Shown: positions 51,521 to 61,127, counted from the first letter of the stretch. The stretch: DNA of 64,000 nucleotides from CALBPI01 sp045110335 (GCA_045110335.1 JBGCGB010000022.1:1-64000), one strand, 5' to 3'. Notes: generated by a model not told the origin, from the letters alone. Made by a program: numbers and translations.

Positions 51521-52486
51521 ATGAATAAAAACAAACACTGTGTCGTCCTCGGCGGCACCGGCTTCGTCGGACGAACGCTAGTTAACGCACTAGGCAAACG
51601 CGGCTATACGATCACGGTACCCACCCGCAACTGTGAGCAAGCACAAGCGCTGGGCGTGAATCCGAGCGTCAAGCTAGTCGCGGCCGACGTCCACGACCGC
51701 GACGCATTGTCGGCGGTTATTAGTGATGCTGACGTCGTCATCAACCTGATCGGCATCCTCAATGAAGAAGGCCATCATCGTGGTAAAGGTTTTTACGTCG
51801 CACATCGTGACTTAACCAAGACGGTTGCAGAAGTTTGCCGCGAACGCGGCGTCGGACGTTTCCTGCAAATGAGCGCGCTGAAAGCCGACAGCAAGAATGG
51901 TCCATCGGACTATCTGAAAAGCAAAGGCCAGGCTGAAGACGCGATACGCGCGATGGATGTCAAAACACTGGGCTGGACCATTTTCCAGCCGTCCGTCATT
52001 TTTGGCCCGGACGATGGTTTCATGAACCGGTTCGCCAGTTTGTTGAAAATTGCGCCCTTCATGCCGCTGGCACGCGCCAACGCACGCTTCGCACCGGTTT
52101 ACGTCAAAGATGTTGCCGCGGCTTTCGTCACGGCCATCGACAAACCCGAAACTGTCGGCAAGACTTATCAACTATGCGGCCCGAAGGTTTATTCGCTACG
52201 CGAGCTTGTGACCTACGTGCGCGAGCAGCTCGGGTTGCGCCGCCCCATCATTGGATTACCGGACGGGCTTGCCAAAATGCAGGCGCGATTCTTCAACTTT
52301 GTGCCAGGCAAACCGTTCTCGATGGACAACTTCCGCTCGTTGACGGTTCACAGCATTTGCGACAGCGACGGCTTATCCGAGTTAGGCATCACTGCAACGC
52401 CACTCGAGGCGATCGCGCCGACTTATCTGGCACCAAATGATCGCAACGCCAAGTTCGACAAGCTACGCCGAAACGCGGGTCGCTAG
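51521..52486 (+). CDS. NAD(P)-binding epimerase-like protein (complex I NDUFA9-type)
   Basis: This 321-residue member of the atypical short-chain dehydrogenase group has an N-terminal Rossmann motif GGTGFVGRTLV at about 11-21. It shows FLQMSALKAD near residue 120, where the usual YxxxK is partly kept (YLKSKGQ, near 135), and FQPSVIFGPDDGF. Homologues include the NDUFA9-like subunit family and other nucleotide-sugar epimerases. The substrate is unknown. No ribosome-binding site is seen; a -10 hexamer lies immediately before the start. Confidence 0.82.
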   Translation: MNKNKHCVVLGGTGFVGRTLVNALGKRGYTITVPTRNCEQAQALGVNPSVKLVAADVHDRDALSAVISDADVVINLIGILNEEGHHRGKGFYVAHRDLTKTVAEVCRERGVGRFLQMSALKADSKNGPSDYLKSKGQAEDAIRAMDVKTLGWTIFQPSVIFGPDDGFMNRFASLLKIAPFMPLARANARFAPVYVKDVAAAFVTAIDKPETVGKTYQLCGPKVYSLRELVTYVREQLGLRRPIIGLPDGLAKMQARFFNFVPGKPFSMDNFRSLTVHSICDSDGLSELGITATPLEAIAPTYLAPNDRNAKFDKLRRNAGR

Positions 52487-52493
52487 CAGCGCG

Positions 52494-53543
52494 TCACGAA
52501 TCCGGCATTAGCGTGTCCAAGGCTTTGTTGCGCTCGTCCGGCGCCTGCTCGGCGAGATGCTCAACACGTTCGTAAAAACAGTCGAACGATTCGCCGCAAT
52601 CCAGGAACAAGGCTTCGAAAGCCGGCGCCACATCGTTATAAACCGCCAGCGGCACCAGCGCGGCATTGCTCATCGGCGGCTTTGAACGTAAGCCTGCCTT
52701 TTTCCACGCCGCTGCAAACTGGTCGAACCGGTCCGCTTTCTCACGTCGTTTAGTGGCTTCACTGGTATCCGCCTCATAGATCCGGGTTAGGTCATCCCGA
52801 AGCAGGCCGATCAACCGAAACGCCTCTTTACGCAACGCGCGGTTAGCAACCAATGCGTCCGACGCCTCAATAGATCGCGCTTGGCGCCACCGCTTTATGC
52901 CAATGTTTGCCACCGCTGTCGCAAATGACTCATTGAACGCGGTATCGCCAGACACATAGATCTTCTGGTGCGCCAGCTCATGAAACAATAGCGACGCGAC
53001 ACCCGCCTCACTGCGCACCAGCATGGTGCTGAGGATGGGATCTTTAAGCCGACCCAATGTTGAATACGCAGGTACTTTGGATAAGTGCACATCATTGCCC
53101 TGCTCCGACAAGCGCTGGCTATGACGCTGGGCTGCCGCTTCCTTGAAGTAGCCCCGATACGACAAACACCCGGCGAACGGATAACACCAACGTTTTGGCG
53201 TTAACGAAAACTCCGGTGTGGCAAAGATATTCACAACGACATAGTCGCGATCCAACGCCACAAAATGGCGATAGCTACCATTGTCCGGAAGATCGAGTTC
53301 CCGGTGCGCGAACGCCACTGCGTCGCGCGCGACCTCGAGTTTGCGCCGCGTTGTCTGTGGCAGCGTCGCATCCTCAAGCACAACATCGATCGGTTCGCGG
53401 GCTTGCGTAAGCGCCAGTTGACCACGCGCTGCCTGCCAGTAATAGCAACCTGTCGCTTGGGTCAGCACCAACGCGATCACGACCATTCTGATCGCGCTCG
53501 AAAAACAACGCGCACCGCTCACGTTCGGTACACTAGTGCGCAT
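52494..53543 (-). CDS. Putative aminopeptidase lipoprotein (HEXXH)
   Basis: This 349-residue protein resembles the COG4324 predicted aminopeptidases. The zinc motif HELAH (188-192) is intact, with the third ligand probably Glu in NESFATAVANIG near residue 206. A lipobox-like ATGC precedes Cys33, so it is probably a periplasmic lipoprotein. The start ATG at 53543 shares a CATG with the divergent cca start; a second ATG at residue 20 would give a shorter signal. Substrate is unknown. Confidence 0.8.
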   Translation of the reverse strand: MRTSVPNVSGARCFSSAIRMVVIALVLTQATGCYYWQAARGQLALTQAREPIDVVLEDATLPQTTRRKLEVARDAVAFAHRELDLPDNGSYRHFVALDRDYVVVNIFATPEFSLTPKRWCYPFAGCLSYRGYFKEAAAQRHSQRLSEQGNDVHLSKVPAYSTLGRLKDPILSTMLVRSEAGVASLLFHELAHQKIYVSGDTAFNESFATAVANIGIKRWRQARSIEASDALVANRALRKEAFRLIGLLRDDLTRIYEADTSEATKRREKADRFDQFAAAWKKAGLRSKPPMSNAALVPLAVYNDVAPAFEALFLDCGESFDCFYERVEHLAEQAPDERNKALDTLMPDS

Positions 53544-54801
53544 GAGTGCAACCGATGGACTGAACGTTTTTTTGGTGGGTGGCGCGGTTAGAGACCGACT
53601 GCTCGGCCTGCCTGTGCATGAAAAAGACTGGGTCGTCGTCGGTGCAACACCAGATGAGATGCTTAATCGTGGCTTCCGCCAGGTGGGTAACGACTTTCCG
53701 GTGTTCTTGCATCCTCATACACATGAAGAATACGCACTCGCGCGCGTGGAGCGCAAGACGGGCCATGGCTATCAAGGGTTCGCTTTTGATACCAGTCCCA
53801 ACGTGACACTGGAAGAAGATTTAATGCGTCGCGATCTGACGGTCAATGCCATCGCCGAAGACGCATCGGGGCAAATCGTCGATCCTTATGACGGGCAGTC
53901 GGATCTTGAAAAGAGAATCTTCAGACATGTCTCACCAGCGTTCAGCGAAGACCCGTTGCGGGTGCTCCGGGTAGCGCGGTTCACAACGCGCTATGCACCA
54001 CAACGTTTCACGATTGATCCGGAAACCATGCAGCTGATGAGCGACATCGTCGCAGCCGGCGAATTGCCGCATCTTGCCGCCGAACGCATCTGGTCGGAAA
54101 CCGAGCGCGCGATGGCAACGCCGCAACCGTCGATTTATTTTCAGGTATTGCGCGCCTGCGGTGCACTGGCCGTCCTGTTACCTGAGGTCGAGGCATTGTT
54201 TGGCGTACCACAACCGCCGAAATGGCACCCGGAAGTAGACACCGGGTTGCATACGCTCATGGTGATCGACCAGGCAGCCCAACTCAGCGACGACTTAACT
54301 GTTCGCTTTGCCGGGCTGATGCACGACTTGGGCAAAGCACTGACGCCGCCGGAACAGTGGCCATCCCATCGTGGACATGAGGCGACCGGTGCCAAGCTCG
54401 TCGATCAGGTGTGTGATCGCATTCGTGCACCTAAGCAATTCCGCAAGCTCGCCAAAGATGTGGCCGAATACCACACGCATTGCCACAAAGTCTTCGAGCT
54501 CAAACCCAGCACGTTGTTGAAAGCGCTGAACGCCATGAGCGCTTTCCGGGACCCGGACCATGTTCGTCGCTTCACCTTGGCGTGCGAAGCAGATGCACGT
54601 GGCCGCACCGGGCTCGAACAACGCCCTTATCCGCAAGCCGCTTTTTTCTGTGGTGCGATGGACGCGGCACTCAATGTGAAGAACGCCGATATTGCGGCGC
54701 AAGGACACACCGGCAAAGCCTTTGGCGACGCGCTTCAAAAGGCGCGCATTTTAGCGATCCGCGACTACAAAGCCACAAACGCGCCTCAGACCAATACGTA
54801 A
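53542..54801 (+). CDS. cca: CCA tRNA nucleotidyltransferase (multifunctional)
   Basis: Cca adds or repairs the 3' CCA of tRNA. The 419 residues have the class II nucleotidyltransferase motif LVGGAVRDRLLG near the start, the DxD-type metal motif in EKDWVVVGATPDE, RRDLTVNAIAED near residue 95 and a C-terminal HD domain (HDLGKALTP, about 255) that gives phosphohydrolase activity. The ATG at 53542 is chosen; the GTG at 53536 is an alternative. No ribosome-binding site is visible. It overlaps uppP by 16 bases at the 3' end. Confidence 0.95.
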   Translation: MSATDGLNVFLVGGAVRDRLLGLPVHEKDWVVVGATPDEMLNRGFRQVGNDFPVFLHPHTHEEYALARVERKTGHGYQGFAFDTSPNVTLEEDLMRRDLTVNAIAEDASGQIVDPYDGQSDLEKRIFRHVSPAFSEDPLRVLRVARFTTRYAPQRFTIDPETMQLMSDIVAAGELPHLAAERIWSETERAMATPQPSIYFQVLRACGALAVLLPEVEALFGVPQPPKWHPEVDTGLHTLMVIDQAAQLSDDLTVRFAGLMHDLGKALTPPEQWPSHRGHEATGAKLVDQVCDRIRAPKQFRKLAKDVAEYHTHCHKVFELKPSTLLKALNAMSAFRDPDHVRRFTLACEADARGRTGLEQRPYPQAAFFCGAMDAALNVKNADIAAQGHTGKAFGDALQKARILAIRDYKATNAPQTNT

Positions 54802-55592
54802 ACAATCAGCGCGGCAAGGGCGAGCCGGTAAAGCATGAATGGCAACATGCCAATGCGGGCGATGAATTTCATGAAGTACTTGATCGTTAGGTAGGCGACC
54901 ACCGCGGACAGCACGGCGCCGATCGCGAGCGTCCCCCAGTCGATGGCGAGATCACTGCGCGCCAGCTTGATGGCTTCAAGTCCGCCTGCCAGCACAATAA
55001 CGGGAATCGACAACAAGAAAGAAAATCGTGCTGCGGCCGTTGCCGTGAGACCCAGCGCCATCGCCGCTGTCATTGTCACGCCAGAACGAGACGTGCCTGG
55101 GATCAGGGCCATCGCCTGCGCGACACCCACCAGCAATGCATCGGGCCAACGCATCGCATCCACCTTTCTCGATTTGTTTCCGAAACGATCTGCCAGATAG
55201 AGCAGGATGCCGAAGCCCGCCGTGGTCGCGGCGATCACCGCCGGTGAGCGTAGTGATGCTTCGATAAAGTCTCTAAACAAAATACCGACAATGCCGACCG
55301 GTATCGTGGCCAGAATAATGAACCAGGCGAGGCGCGCCTGAGTGCGCTGCTCGTTCGTGACATCGGACCGCCACTGACGAAAAAAGCCGTTAATCATTGA
55401 GCCGATGTCAGCCCGAAAAAACCAGACAACCGCAGCTAGCGTGCCGACGTGCACCGCGACATCAAATGCCAAACCCTGATCACCCCAGCCAAGAAACGCT
55501 GGTGCCAAGATCAGATGGCCACTAGACGAAATAGGCAAGAACTCGGTTAGCCCCTGAACAATCGCCAATACAATGATTTCTAGCAAGGTCAT
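54786..55592 (-). CDS. uppP: Undecaprenyl-diphosphatase
   Basis: UppP (BacA) dephosphorylates undecaprenyl diphosphate so that the lipid carrier can be reused for peptidoglycan and LPS. The 268 residues have the catalytic blocks GLTEFLPISSSGHL near residue 14 and PGTSRSGVTM near residue 165, with seven or eight membrane helices. The ATG at 55592 overlaps the upstream methyltransferase stop in ATGA; an ATG three codons earlier (55601) is possible. Confidence 0.96.
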   Translation of the reverse strand: MTLLEIIVLAIVQGLTEFLPISSSGHLILAPAFLGWGDQGLAFDVAVHVGTLAAVVWFFRADIGSMINGFFRQWRSDVTNEQRTQARLAWFIILATIPVGIVGILFRDFIEASLRSPAVIAATTAGFGILLYLADRFGNKSRKVDAMRWPDALLVGVAQAMALIPGTSRSGVTMTAAMALGLTATAAARFSFLLSIPVIVLAGGLEAIKLARSDLAIDWGTLAIGAVLSAVVAYLTIKYFMKFIARIGMLPFMLYRLALAALIVYVLV

Positions 55593-56764
55593 AACTGCCA
55601 TCCGTAGTCGCGTCCGCTAAAGCCAGACATCGACGTCGCTATGTTTTTGGAGAACCCGATAAAACGAAAACGCTCGCCCATCTCGCCGGGCATCATCAGT
55701 GTCTTCGCGCCGCGTGATAGTGCCAGCGAAACATCGGGACCCGCAAGCCAATCGCCGATACCACCCTGCATCAAGAACTGCGCCTGCGACGCAAAACCGA
55801 GATACTGCATGCCGGCTGCATCCAATGATTCAGCCACCTGAGTAAAGTTGACCCAGGTCGTCAAGTCCTGGCCGCCGGGTAAAAACAAGGGATCGGCATG
55901 CGCATGATGACGGTAATGGCACATCAAGGTCCCGCCGTCACGATCAGGCGAGTAATAGTCGTCTTGTCCGTAACCATAGTCACTCAACAACACAACGCCC
56001 CGCGTCAGGTTGGCGGCGAGCGAAGCAAGCCAGGCGGGCGCGGCCAAACAAAGCTCGCTGACATAGCCGGCTGGCAGTGGACCGGCCAGGCTAACCTGCA
56101 AGGCATCGATGGCTTTCGTTAGTGCGGGCGGCGCCGGGCGCCATGCCAACTTCAATTCGTCGGCCTCACGAACAACCGTCTGTTGTGCGTATTGACCGTC
56201 CTCGTCAACGCGAAACCGCTCGGCGGGCAAGGCATCGAGCACCTCATTGCCGAGCACGACGCCTTCAACGACCAGTGCCGTCGGGTCAGCAACCCACTCC
56301 AGCCGTGACATCAGATCCGGTACGGTTTTTTGCAGATGCGCTTGCTGGCGCGCCTGTAGGTCAGGACTGACTTCAACGATGTAATATCGCACCGGCAACG
56401 CATCCAGTTCGCCTAGTGTCGCAAGCAAGACGCTCGCTAGCGCACCGGTACCCGCTCCATATTCGATGATCGCGGGTTCAGCCATGTCCTGAAACACTTC
56501 AGCGCATTGTTTGGCAACGACCTGACCGAACAATGGACTGATCTCAGGCGCGGTCGTGAAGTCGCCTTGCTCGGCAAACTTTCGCGAGCCCGCCGCGTAG
56601 TACCCCAAACCCGGCGTATACAAAACGGCCTGCATGTATTCGGCAAAAGACAGCGCGCCACCCGCTTCGTCAATCCGCTGACGAACAAACGCTTCGACCG
56701 TCTCGCTGTGCGCCAGCGTCGCCGAATCGGGCATCGGTAAATGTTGAGGTATTTTCACTGACAA
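55589..56764 (-). CDS. Class I SAM-dependent methyltransferase, MidA/COG1565 family
   Basis: This 391-residue protein belongs to the family of human NDUFAF7 and Dictyostelium MidA, which methylate an arginine of a complex I subunit in mitochondria; the bacterial target is unproven. Motif I is IEYGAGTGALASVLL near residue 99, and the family blocks GDFTTAPEISPLFGQ (about 68) and DYGYGQDDYY (about 265) are intact. The start codon is a TTG at 56764 or an ATG at 56734; neither has a clear ribosome-binding site. It is followed by uppP in one unit. Confidence 0.9.
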   Translation of the reverse strand: MSVKIPQHLPMPDSATLAHSETVEAFVRQRIDEAGGALSFAEYMQAVLYTPGLGYYAAGSRKFAEQGDFTTAPEISPLFGQVVAKQCAEVFQDMAEPAIIEYGAGTGALASVLLATLGELDALPVRYYIVEVSPDLQARQQAHLQKTVPDLMSRLEWVADPTALVVEGVVLGNEVLDALPAERFRVDEDGQYAQQTVVREADELKLAWRPAPPALTKAIDALQVSLAGPLPAGYVSELCLAAPAWLASLAANLTRGVVLLSDYGYGQDDYYSPDRDGGTLMCHYRHHAHADPLFLPGGQDLTTWVNFTQVAESLDAAGMQYLGFASQAQFLMQGGIGDWLAGPDVSLALSRGAKTLMMPGEMGERFRFIGFSKNIATSMSGFSGRDYGWQL

Positions 56765-56846
56765 TGTTTTGTCGATCAGGTTTCACGCGAGACACCATGC
56801 TAAATTGTCGCACAGTCGGCAGGATGAAACAGGAACACAACCAGAG

Positions 56847-57602
56847 ATGACTACAGCGCAAAACAGCCTAGACGGAAAATGGGTATTGATCACCGGTGGT
56901 GCCAAACGGATCGGCGCGACGGTCACGCGTCGTCTGCATGAGGCCGGGGCCAATATCGCACTGCACTATCGCAGCGCCAAAGATGACGCCGAACAACTCC
57001 AACAAGCACTAAACCAACAACGACCGGATTCGGTTGCGTTGTTTAGTGGCGACCTGCTGCATCCTGAAACCACCGGCACGCTGGTTGCTGATGTGGTGGC
57101 CCATTGCGGACGCCTCGACGTATTGATCAACAATGCATCGACGTTTTATCCGACGCCGGTGGGCACCATCACCGAAGAACATTGGGAAGATCTGCTCGGT
57201 ACTAACCTAAAGGCGCCATTGTTTCTGTCTCAAGCGGCCGCACCAGCGCTACGCGAGTCCAATGGCGTCATTATCAATATGGTGGATATCCATGCACGCC
57301 GGCCTTTGAAGGATCATCCCGTGTATGGCCCCGCCAAAGCCGGCCTCGCCATGCTGACATTGTCACTCGCCAAGGACCTTGCGCCGGAGATTCGAGTCAA
57401 TGGCGTTTCACCCGGGGCCATCTTGTGGCCGTCCGACGGCATGACAGAAACCGCCAAAGACAGCATCGTCAGCCAAATACCGCTGGCTCGAGCCGGCGGC
57501 CCGGACGATATCGCGGGCGCGATTCTTTACCTGACCAGGGATGCCACTTATGTCACCGGCCAGATCATCGCCGTCGACGGTGGCAGAAGCGTTGGCTGGT
57601 AG
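56847..57602 (+). CDS. Pteridine reductase (SDR family)
   Basis: This 251-residue short-chain dehydrogenase reduces dihydrobiopterin-like or dihydrofolate substrates. Its cofactor motif is TGGAKRIG, the TGxxxRxG form that marks pteridine reductases such as FolM and PTR1. Catalytic Tyr and Lys lie in YGPAKAG near residue 159, and the catalytic Asp/Asn block is MVDIHARRPL. The ATG at 56847 has AGGAA about 12 bases upstream; an extended N-terminus of 26 residues is unlikely. It fits the nearby folB and folK genes in folate metabolism. Confidence 0.9.
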   Translation: MTTAQNSLDGKWVLITGGAKRIGATVTRRLHEAGANIALHYRSAKDDAEQLQQALNQQRPDSVALFSGDLLHPETTGTLVADVVAHCGRLDVLINNASTFYPTPVGTITEEHWEDLLGTNLKAPLFLSQAAAPALRESNGVIINMVDIHARRPLKDHPVYGPAKAGLAMLTLSLAKDLAPEIRVNGVSPGAILWPSDGMTETAKDSIVSQIPLARAGGPDDIAGAILYLTRDATYVTGQIIAVDGGRSVGW

Positions 57603-57672
57603 GCAATCGCGCACTGACAGCCTGTCTCTACCGATAAGCATACTTCGCTAGCCCGAATCATTCTCCGAAAAG

Positions 57673-57710
57673 AAAAAGGCCCGCCTGAAAACATCAGACG
57701 GGCCTTTTGT
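57673..57710. terminator. Bidirectional rho-independent terminator
   Basis: AAAAGGCCCG (57674-57683) pairs with CGGGCCTTTT (57699-57708), with an inner CTGA/TCAG stem past one mismatch. T tracts lie on both strands, so it can serve both the pteridine reductase gene and the convergent S41 protease gene. Confidence 0.92.
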
Positions 57711-57728
57711 CGTTACGATGCAAGCTGA

Positions 57729-59045
57729 CTAGTGCACGTAAGCATTCACCTCAGCGGCCGTGCGCCCGGCTGGGGGACGGAATGCCCGAATACCCGCCTG
57801 CGTCTTTTCACTGACCGGAGCGGCAACCGGACAAGCGCCGGTCGACAAGAGCGTCAATGCCGCGGCGGTCGACGGATCTTCCTCCGAACCGACAACGGTA
57901 TTGATATCATCCGCTGCCTCGCAATCCACCGGCAAACCATCAAAGTAGCCGCCCTCACCCAGGCTGTTCACCGTTTCAAAAGCCGTCGGGCGCAAGATCT
58001 TTTCGCAGAACGTGATACCGACTTGGCCCACGGGCTTGCCAAAGGTCGTGGTACCAACCAGACGAACATTGGTCACCGGCTCCAGGCTGTTAATGACCAA
58101 CTCACTGGCAGACGCTGTGCCACCAGTGGTGATCACCACGAGTTCCGACAGACTCAACGAAGACGCTAACTGCGAGAATCGGCGTACGCTGTTGGAGGCG
58201 GTGTTATTCGCGTTGAACAAGGTTTCAGAAAACACATCACCATTGTTGGTTTCGCCACCCAGTAGATCACCCAGACGTTCCGCCACACTGACCAATCCAC
58301 CGCCGTTGTAGCGCAAATCAAGAATGAGCGAGTTAATGTTGTTAGCGCGGAAATCGGCAAAAGCATCATCGAGTTGGTCATTGGCCGTGCTGATGAATGT
58401 CGAAAACTCGACATAGCCGTAATTCGTGTTGTCGACGGTGAACGTCTTCACTTGCGGCACGGGGTCGATCGTCACGATCGCTTTAGTCAGCACCACATCA
58501 CGCTCGACACCGTTGTCGTCAATGCGCAACGTACGCATCACACCTTCTTCCGCATCGCCGAAGGAAGCACTCAACCCTTCGTCGGCTGTAATCTGTGCAA
58601 TCGTTCGGCCGTCAACGGCAAGCAATCGCTGCCCACGGGCGATACCACCCTGATCCGCCGGACTCCCACCGAATACTCGAACAAAACGCACTTCATCATC
58701 GCTGACAAAGGTCGTACTGAAACCGAAGCCGACGAATCGTCCTTCGCCAAAGAAAGCAGCGTCAGCTGCGGCGGAACCGATAAAGCTGAATCGGTCAATC
58801 GGCTGGAAACTGGTCAGAAAAGTAAGCAAGTCCTCGGGTGTTGCGTAGGCATTGAGGTTGACGCTGGCTGGCAGCAAGTCTTCCCAGAAATACACATCAC
58901 GCATCTCATCCAGAACAAACTGCTTCTGGCTGTCGATCGAGCATTCCGTCGTACCGGTTTGCGGCCCGGTCACACTGCCGCCGCCACCGCCGCCGCAACC
59001 CGCTAGCGCCATTGCTGCCGTCATAGTGAAGATATGCCGTTTCAT
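57729..59045 (-). CDS. S41 family peptidase lipoprotein
   Basis: This carboxy-terminal-processing-like serine protease of 438 residues has a lipobox (ALAGC) followed by a glycine run (residues 18-22). A PDZ-like domain occupies about 95-175 (RGQRLLAVDGRTIAQI), then the S41 core. The catalytic Ser lies in GGTASASELV near residue 306 and Lys in GTTTFGKPVGQ near residue 332. The start at 59045 has GGGGTAAGAG upstream. It is probably an exported protease, and the substrate is unknown. It ends at a bidirectional terminator. Confidence 0.9.
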   Translation of the reverse strand: MKRHIFTMTAAMALAGCGGGGGGSVTGPQTGTTECSIDSQKQFVLDEMRDVYFWEDLLPASVNLNAYATPEDLLTFLTSFQPIDRFSFIGSAAADAAFFGEGRFVGFGFSTTFVSDDEVRFVRVFGGSPADQGGIARGQRLLAVDGRTIAQITADEGLSASFGDAEEGVMRTLRIDDNGVERDVVLTKAIVTIDPVPQVKTFTVDNTNYGYVEFSTFISTANDQLDDAFADFRANNINSLILDLRYNGGGLVSVAERLGDLLGGETNNGDVFSETLFNANNTASNSVRRFSQLASSLSLSELVVITTGGTASASELVINSLEPVTNVRLVGTTTFGKPVGQVGITFCEKILRPTAFETVNSLGEGGYFDGLPVDCEAADDINTVVGSEEDPSTAAALTLLSTGACPVAAPVSEKTQAGIRAFRPPAGRTAAEVNAYVH

Positions 59046-59164
59046 GCTCTTACCCCTATTCCAAAACTTCTTACTTAAAGCATAACGAATACGCGGCAAG
59101 AAATTGTCACGCACACGTCACAGTTCACGTTAAAAAGGATACCGTGAGTTATCGACGAATATCA

Positions 59165-59650
59165 CTAGAATGCCAGCGAAACGGCGTGCAAACCGTCTGC
59201 ATCCGGCGACATCTCCTCCCAGATCACTTTCATGGTTTGACCCGTGACAGGGTGAATAAGTTCAGGCGCCAGCTCTGCCATCGGACAAGCCGCGAAACCA
59301 TAGCGCAGCAAATCCTTTCGCGGCAGCTTCCAACGCTGACTCACCATGTCACCGTAAAGCAAGACATCGATATCCAGCTCACGTGGCCCGAAACGTTCTG
59401 ACCCCCGCTCACGGCCTGCCAGCGTGTGAATCCGTTCGAGATGCATGGTCAGGCTGGCCGGATCTAAGGTGGTTTCTGCACCGATAACGAGATTCAGAAA
59501 GTCATCACCGCTGAAGCCAACCGGCGCATTTTGGTAGACCGTGGAACAAGTCAGCGGGCCCAGCAAACGCAAGAGCTCGTCGTAGGCCAGTTTTAGGTTG
59601 CGCTCAGGCGCGACATTACTGCCCAGACTTAAATAAATCGGGGTGCTCAT
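59165..59650 (-). CDS. folK: 6-hydroxymethyl-7,8-dihydropterin pyrophosphokinase
   Basis: HPPK activates 6-hydroxymethyl-dihydropterin with ATP in folate synthesis. The 161 residues open with IYLSLGSNVAPERN and contain the FGPRELDIDVLLYGD block near residue 88 that carries the Mg-binding Asp pair. The ATG overlaps the folB stop in ATGA. The S41 protease gene follows after 119 bases, with no obvious functional tie. Confidence 0.96.
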   Translation of the reverse strand: MSTPIYLSLGSNVAPERNLKLAYDELLRLLGPLTCSTVYQNAPVGFSGDDFLNLVIGAETTLDPASLTMHLERIHTLAGRERGSERFGPRELDIDVLLYGDMVSQRWKLPRKDLLRYGFAACPMAELAPELIHPVTGQTMKVIWEEMSPDADGLHAVSLAF

Positions 59651-60009
59651 GAATCCCCGGACTTCGTTCGCTCAATTTGAATACCAACGGCTTCGGACCC
59701 GCGAATCGCGCCCGGCTTATTAATCGTCACGCGCACCCAGGGCACATCAAACTCATCGATAACGAGTCCGGCAATACCCTCGGCCAGTGTCTCAACCAAC
59801 AACGCTTTACGCTCCTGGACAAAAGCCGTTACGCGCTGCGCGACCGCTTTATAGTTCAACGTATCTTCAATGCTGTCTGATTTGGCAGCTTTTGCGATAT
59901 CGGCCCCCATCTCGAGATCAACGACCACTTTCTGCGTGATCTTGCGCTCCCAATCCCAGAGCCCGACGACTGCATCAATCGTTAATGATTTTAGAAAAAT
60001 CTTGTCCAT
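59647..60009 (-). CDS. folB: Dihydroneopterin aldolase
   Basis: FolB splits dihydroneopterin to 6-hydroxymethyl-dihydropterin. The 120 residues match the family (IFLKSLTIDAVVGLWDWERK at the start; the catalytic Lys lies in the C-terminal VTINKPGAIRGSEAVG block near residue 97). GAAGG precedes the ATG. It sits between tsaD and folK in one minus-strand unit, the common arrangement in Proteobacteria, although plsY, often present here, is absent. Confidence 0.96.
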   Translation of the reverse strand: MDKIFLKSLTIDAVVGLWDWERKITQKVVVDLEMGADIAKAAKSDSIEDTLNYKAVAQRVTAFVQERKALLVETLAEGIAGLVIDEFDVPWVRVTINKPGAIRGSEAVGIQIERTKSGDS

Positions 60010-60047
60010 CGTTCACCTTCTCTTAACCAGGCGTCATCATAGAGTAT

Positions 60048-61097
60048 TCAAGCGGCCGATAGGTCGCCCAAAGGCCATCGGGGTGTCGCCTGTATTTGGT
60101 AGTCCGTGCTGGCATCAGCGATTCGCAATGCACCCGCCAGCGCGATCATGGCGCCATTGTCTGTGCAAAACTGGGGACGCGGGTAGAAAACGGTGGCGCC
60201 GACGTCTTGGGTCATGACCTTTAATTGATCACGCAATTGCCGGTTAGCGCCAACGCCGCCCGCGACGATCAAACAGTCGCGACCGGTGGCTTTCAACGCA
60301 CGCTGGCATTTCTTCGCCAGCGTATCGACGATAGCCGCTTGAAATGACGCCGCCAAATCCGCGCGATCTCGCGCTTCGAGTGTTTCGGGTCCCAACGGCG
60401 GCTGATTGTTGGCGACGCCCTGCAGCGCCCGCACGGCCATCAACACCGCTGTCTTCAAACCGGAAAAGCTGAAATCCAGGCCCGGTCGCGACAACATCGG
60501 CCGCGGGAATTGAAAGCGCTCGGGATCCCCGTCATTGGCCAACGCGGAAAGCGCAGGCCCGCCCGGGTATGGCAGGCCGAGCAGTTTCGCCGTTTTGTCG
60601 AAAGCTTCTCCCGCCGCATCATCCAACGTCGTGCCGATCACGTCGTATTGGCCGAGTCCGGCGACATCGACCAACATCGAATGCCCGCCCGACACCAGCA
60701 ACGCGACAAACGGAAAATCCGGAGCACCCTCCTCGAGGCGTGGCGCCAATAAATGCGCTTCCATATGGTGTACCGGAATCACAGGAATCCCGAGCGATCG
60801 CGCATAACCGTTGGCAAAGCAAGCGCCAACCATCAATGCGCCGACGAGGCCGGGACCCGCGGTGTAGGCAATCGCATCCAGATCACTCGCCGACAGGTCG
60901 GCAACGTCCAGCGCGCGACCCACCATCGGCGACAATTTGGCCAGGTGATCGCGCGATGCGAGCTCCGGAACCACCCCGCCATACTCGGCGTGCCGGGCAA
61001 TCTGGCTATACAATTCGTTGGCCACGAGACCCCGTTCGGTGTCGTAAATAGCGACCCCGGTCTCGTCACAACTGCTCTCAATTCCCAAAACCCGCAT
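60048..61097 (-). CDS. tsaD: tRNA threonylcarbamoyladenosine modification protein TsaD
   Basis: TsaD transfers threonylcarbamoyl to A37 of ANN-decoding tRNAs, together with TsaB and TsaE. The 349 residues begin MRVLGIESSCDETGVA; the metal site HxxxH is His111-x3-His115 in HHMEAH. The ASKHA block GLDFSFSGLKTAV near residue 222 is present. The start is set at 61097; an in-frame extension overlaps rpsU on the other strand and is rejected. It is divergent from rpsU. Confidence 0.97.
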   Translation of the reverse strand: MRVLGIESSCDETGVAIYDTERGLVANELYSQIARHAEYGGVVPELASRDHLAKLSPMVGRALDVADLSASDLDAIAYTAGPGLVGALMVGACFANGYARSLGIPVIPVHHMEAHLLAPRLEEGAPDFPFVALLVSGGHSMLVDVAGLGQYDVIGTTLDDAAGEAFDKTAKLLGLPYPGGPALSALANDGDPERFQFPRPMLSRPGLDFSFSGLKTAVLMAVRALQGVANNQPPLGPETLEARDRADLAASFQAAIVDTLAKKCQRALKATGRDCLIVAGGVGANRQLRDQLKVMTQDVGATVFYPRPQFCTDNGAMIALAGALRIADASTDYQIQATPRWPLGDLSAA

Positions 61098-61127
61098 AGA
61101 AACCCCATGATTTTCGACAAAACAGGC

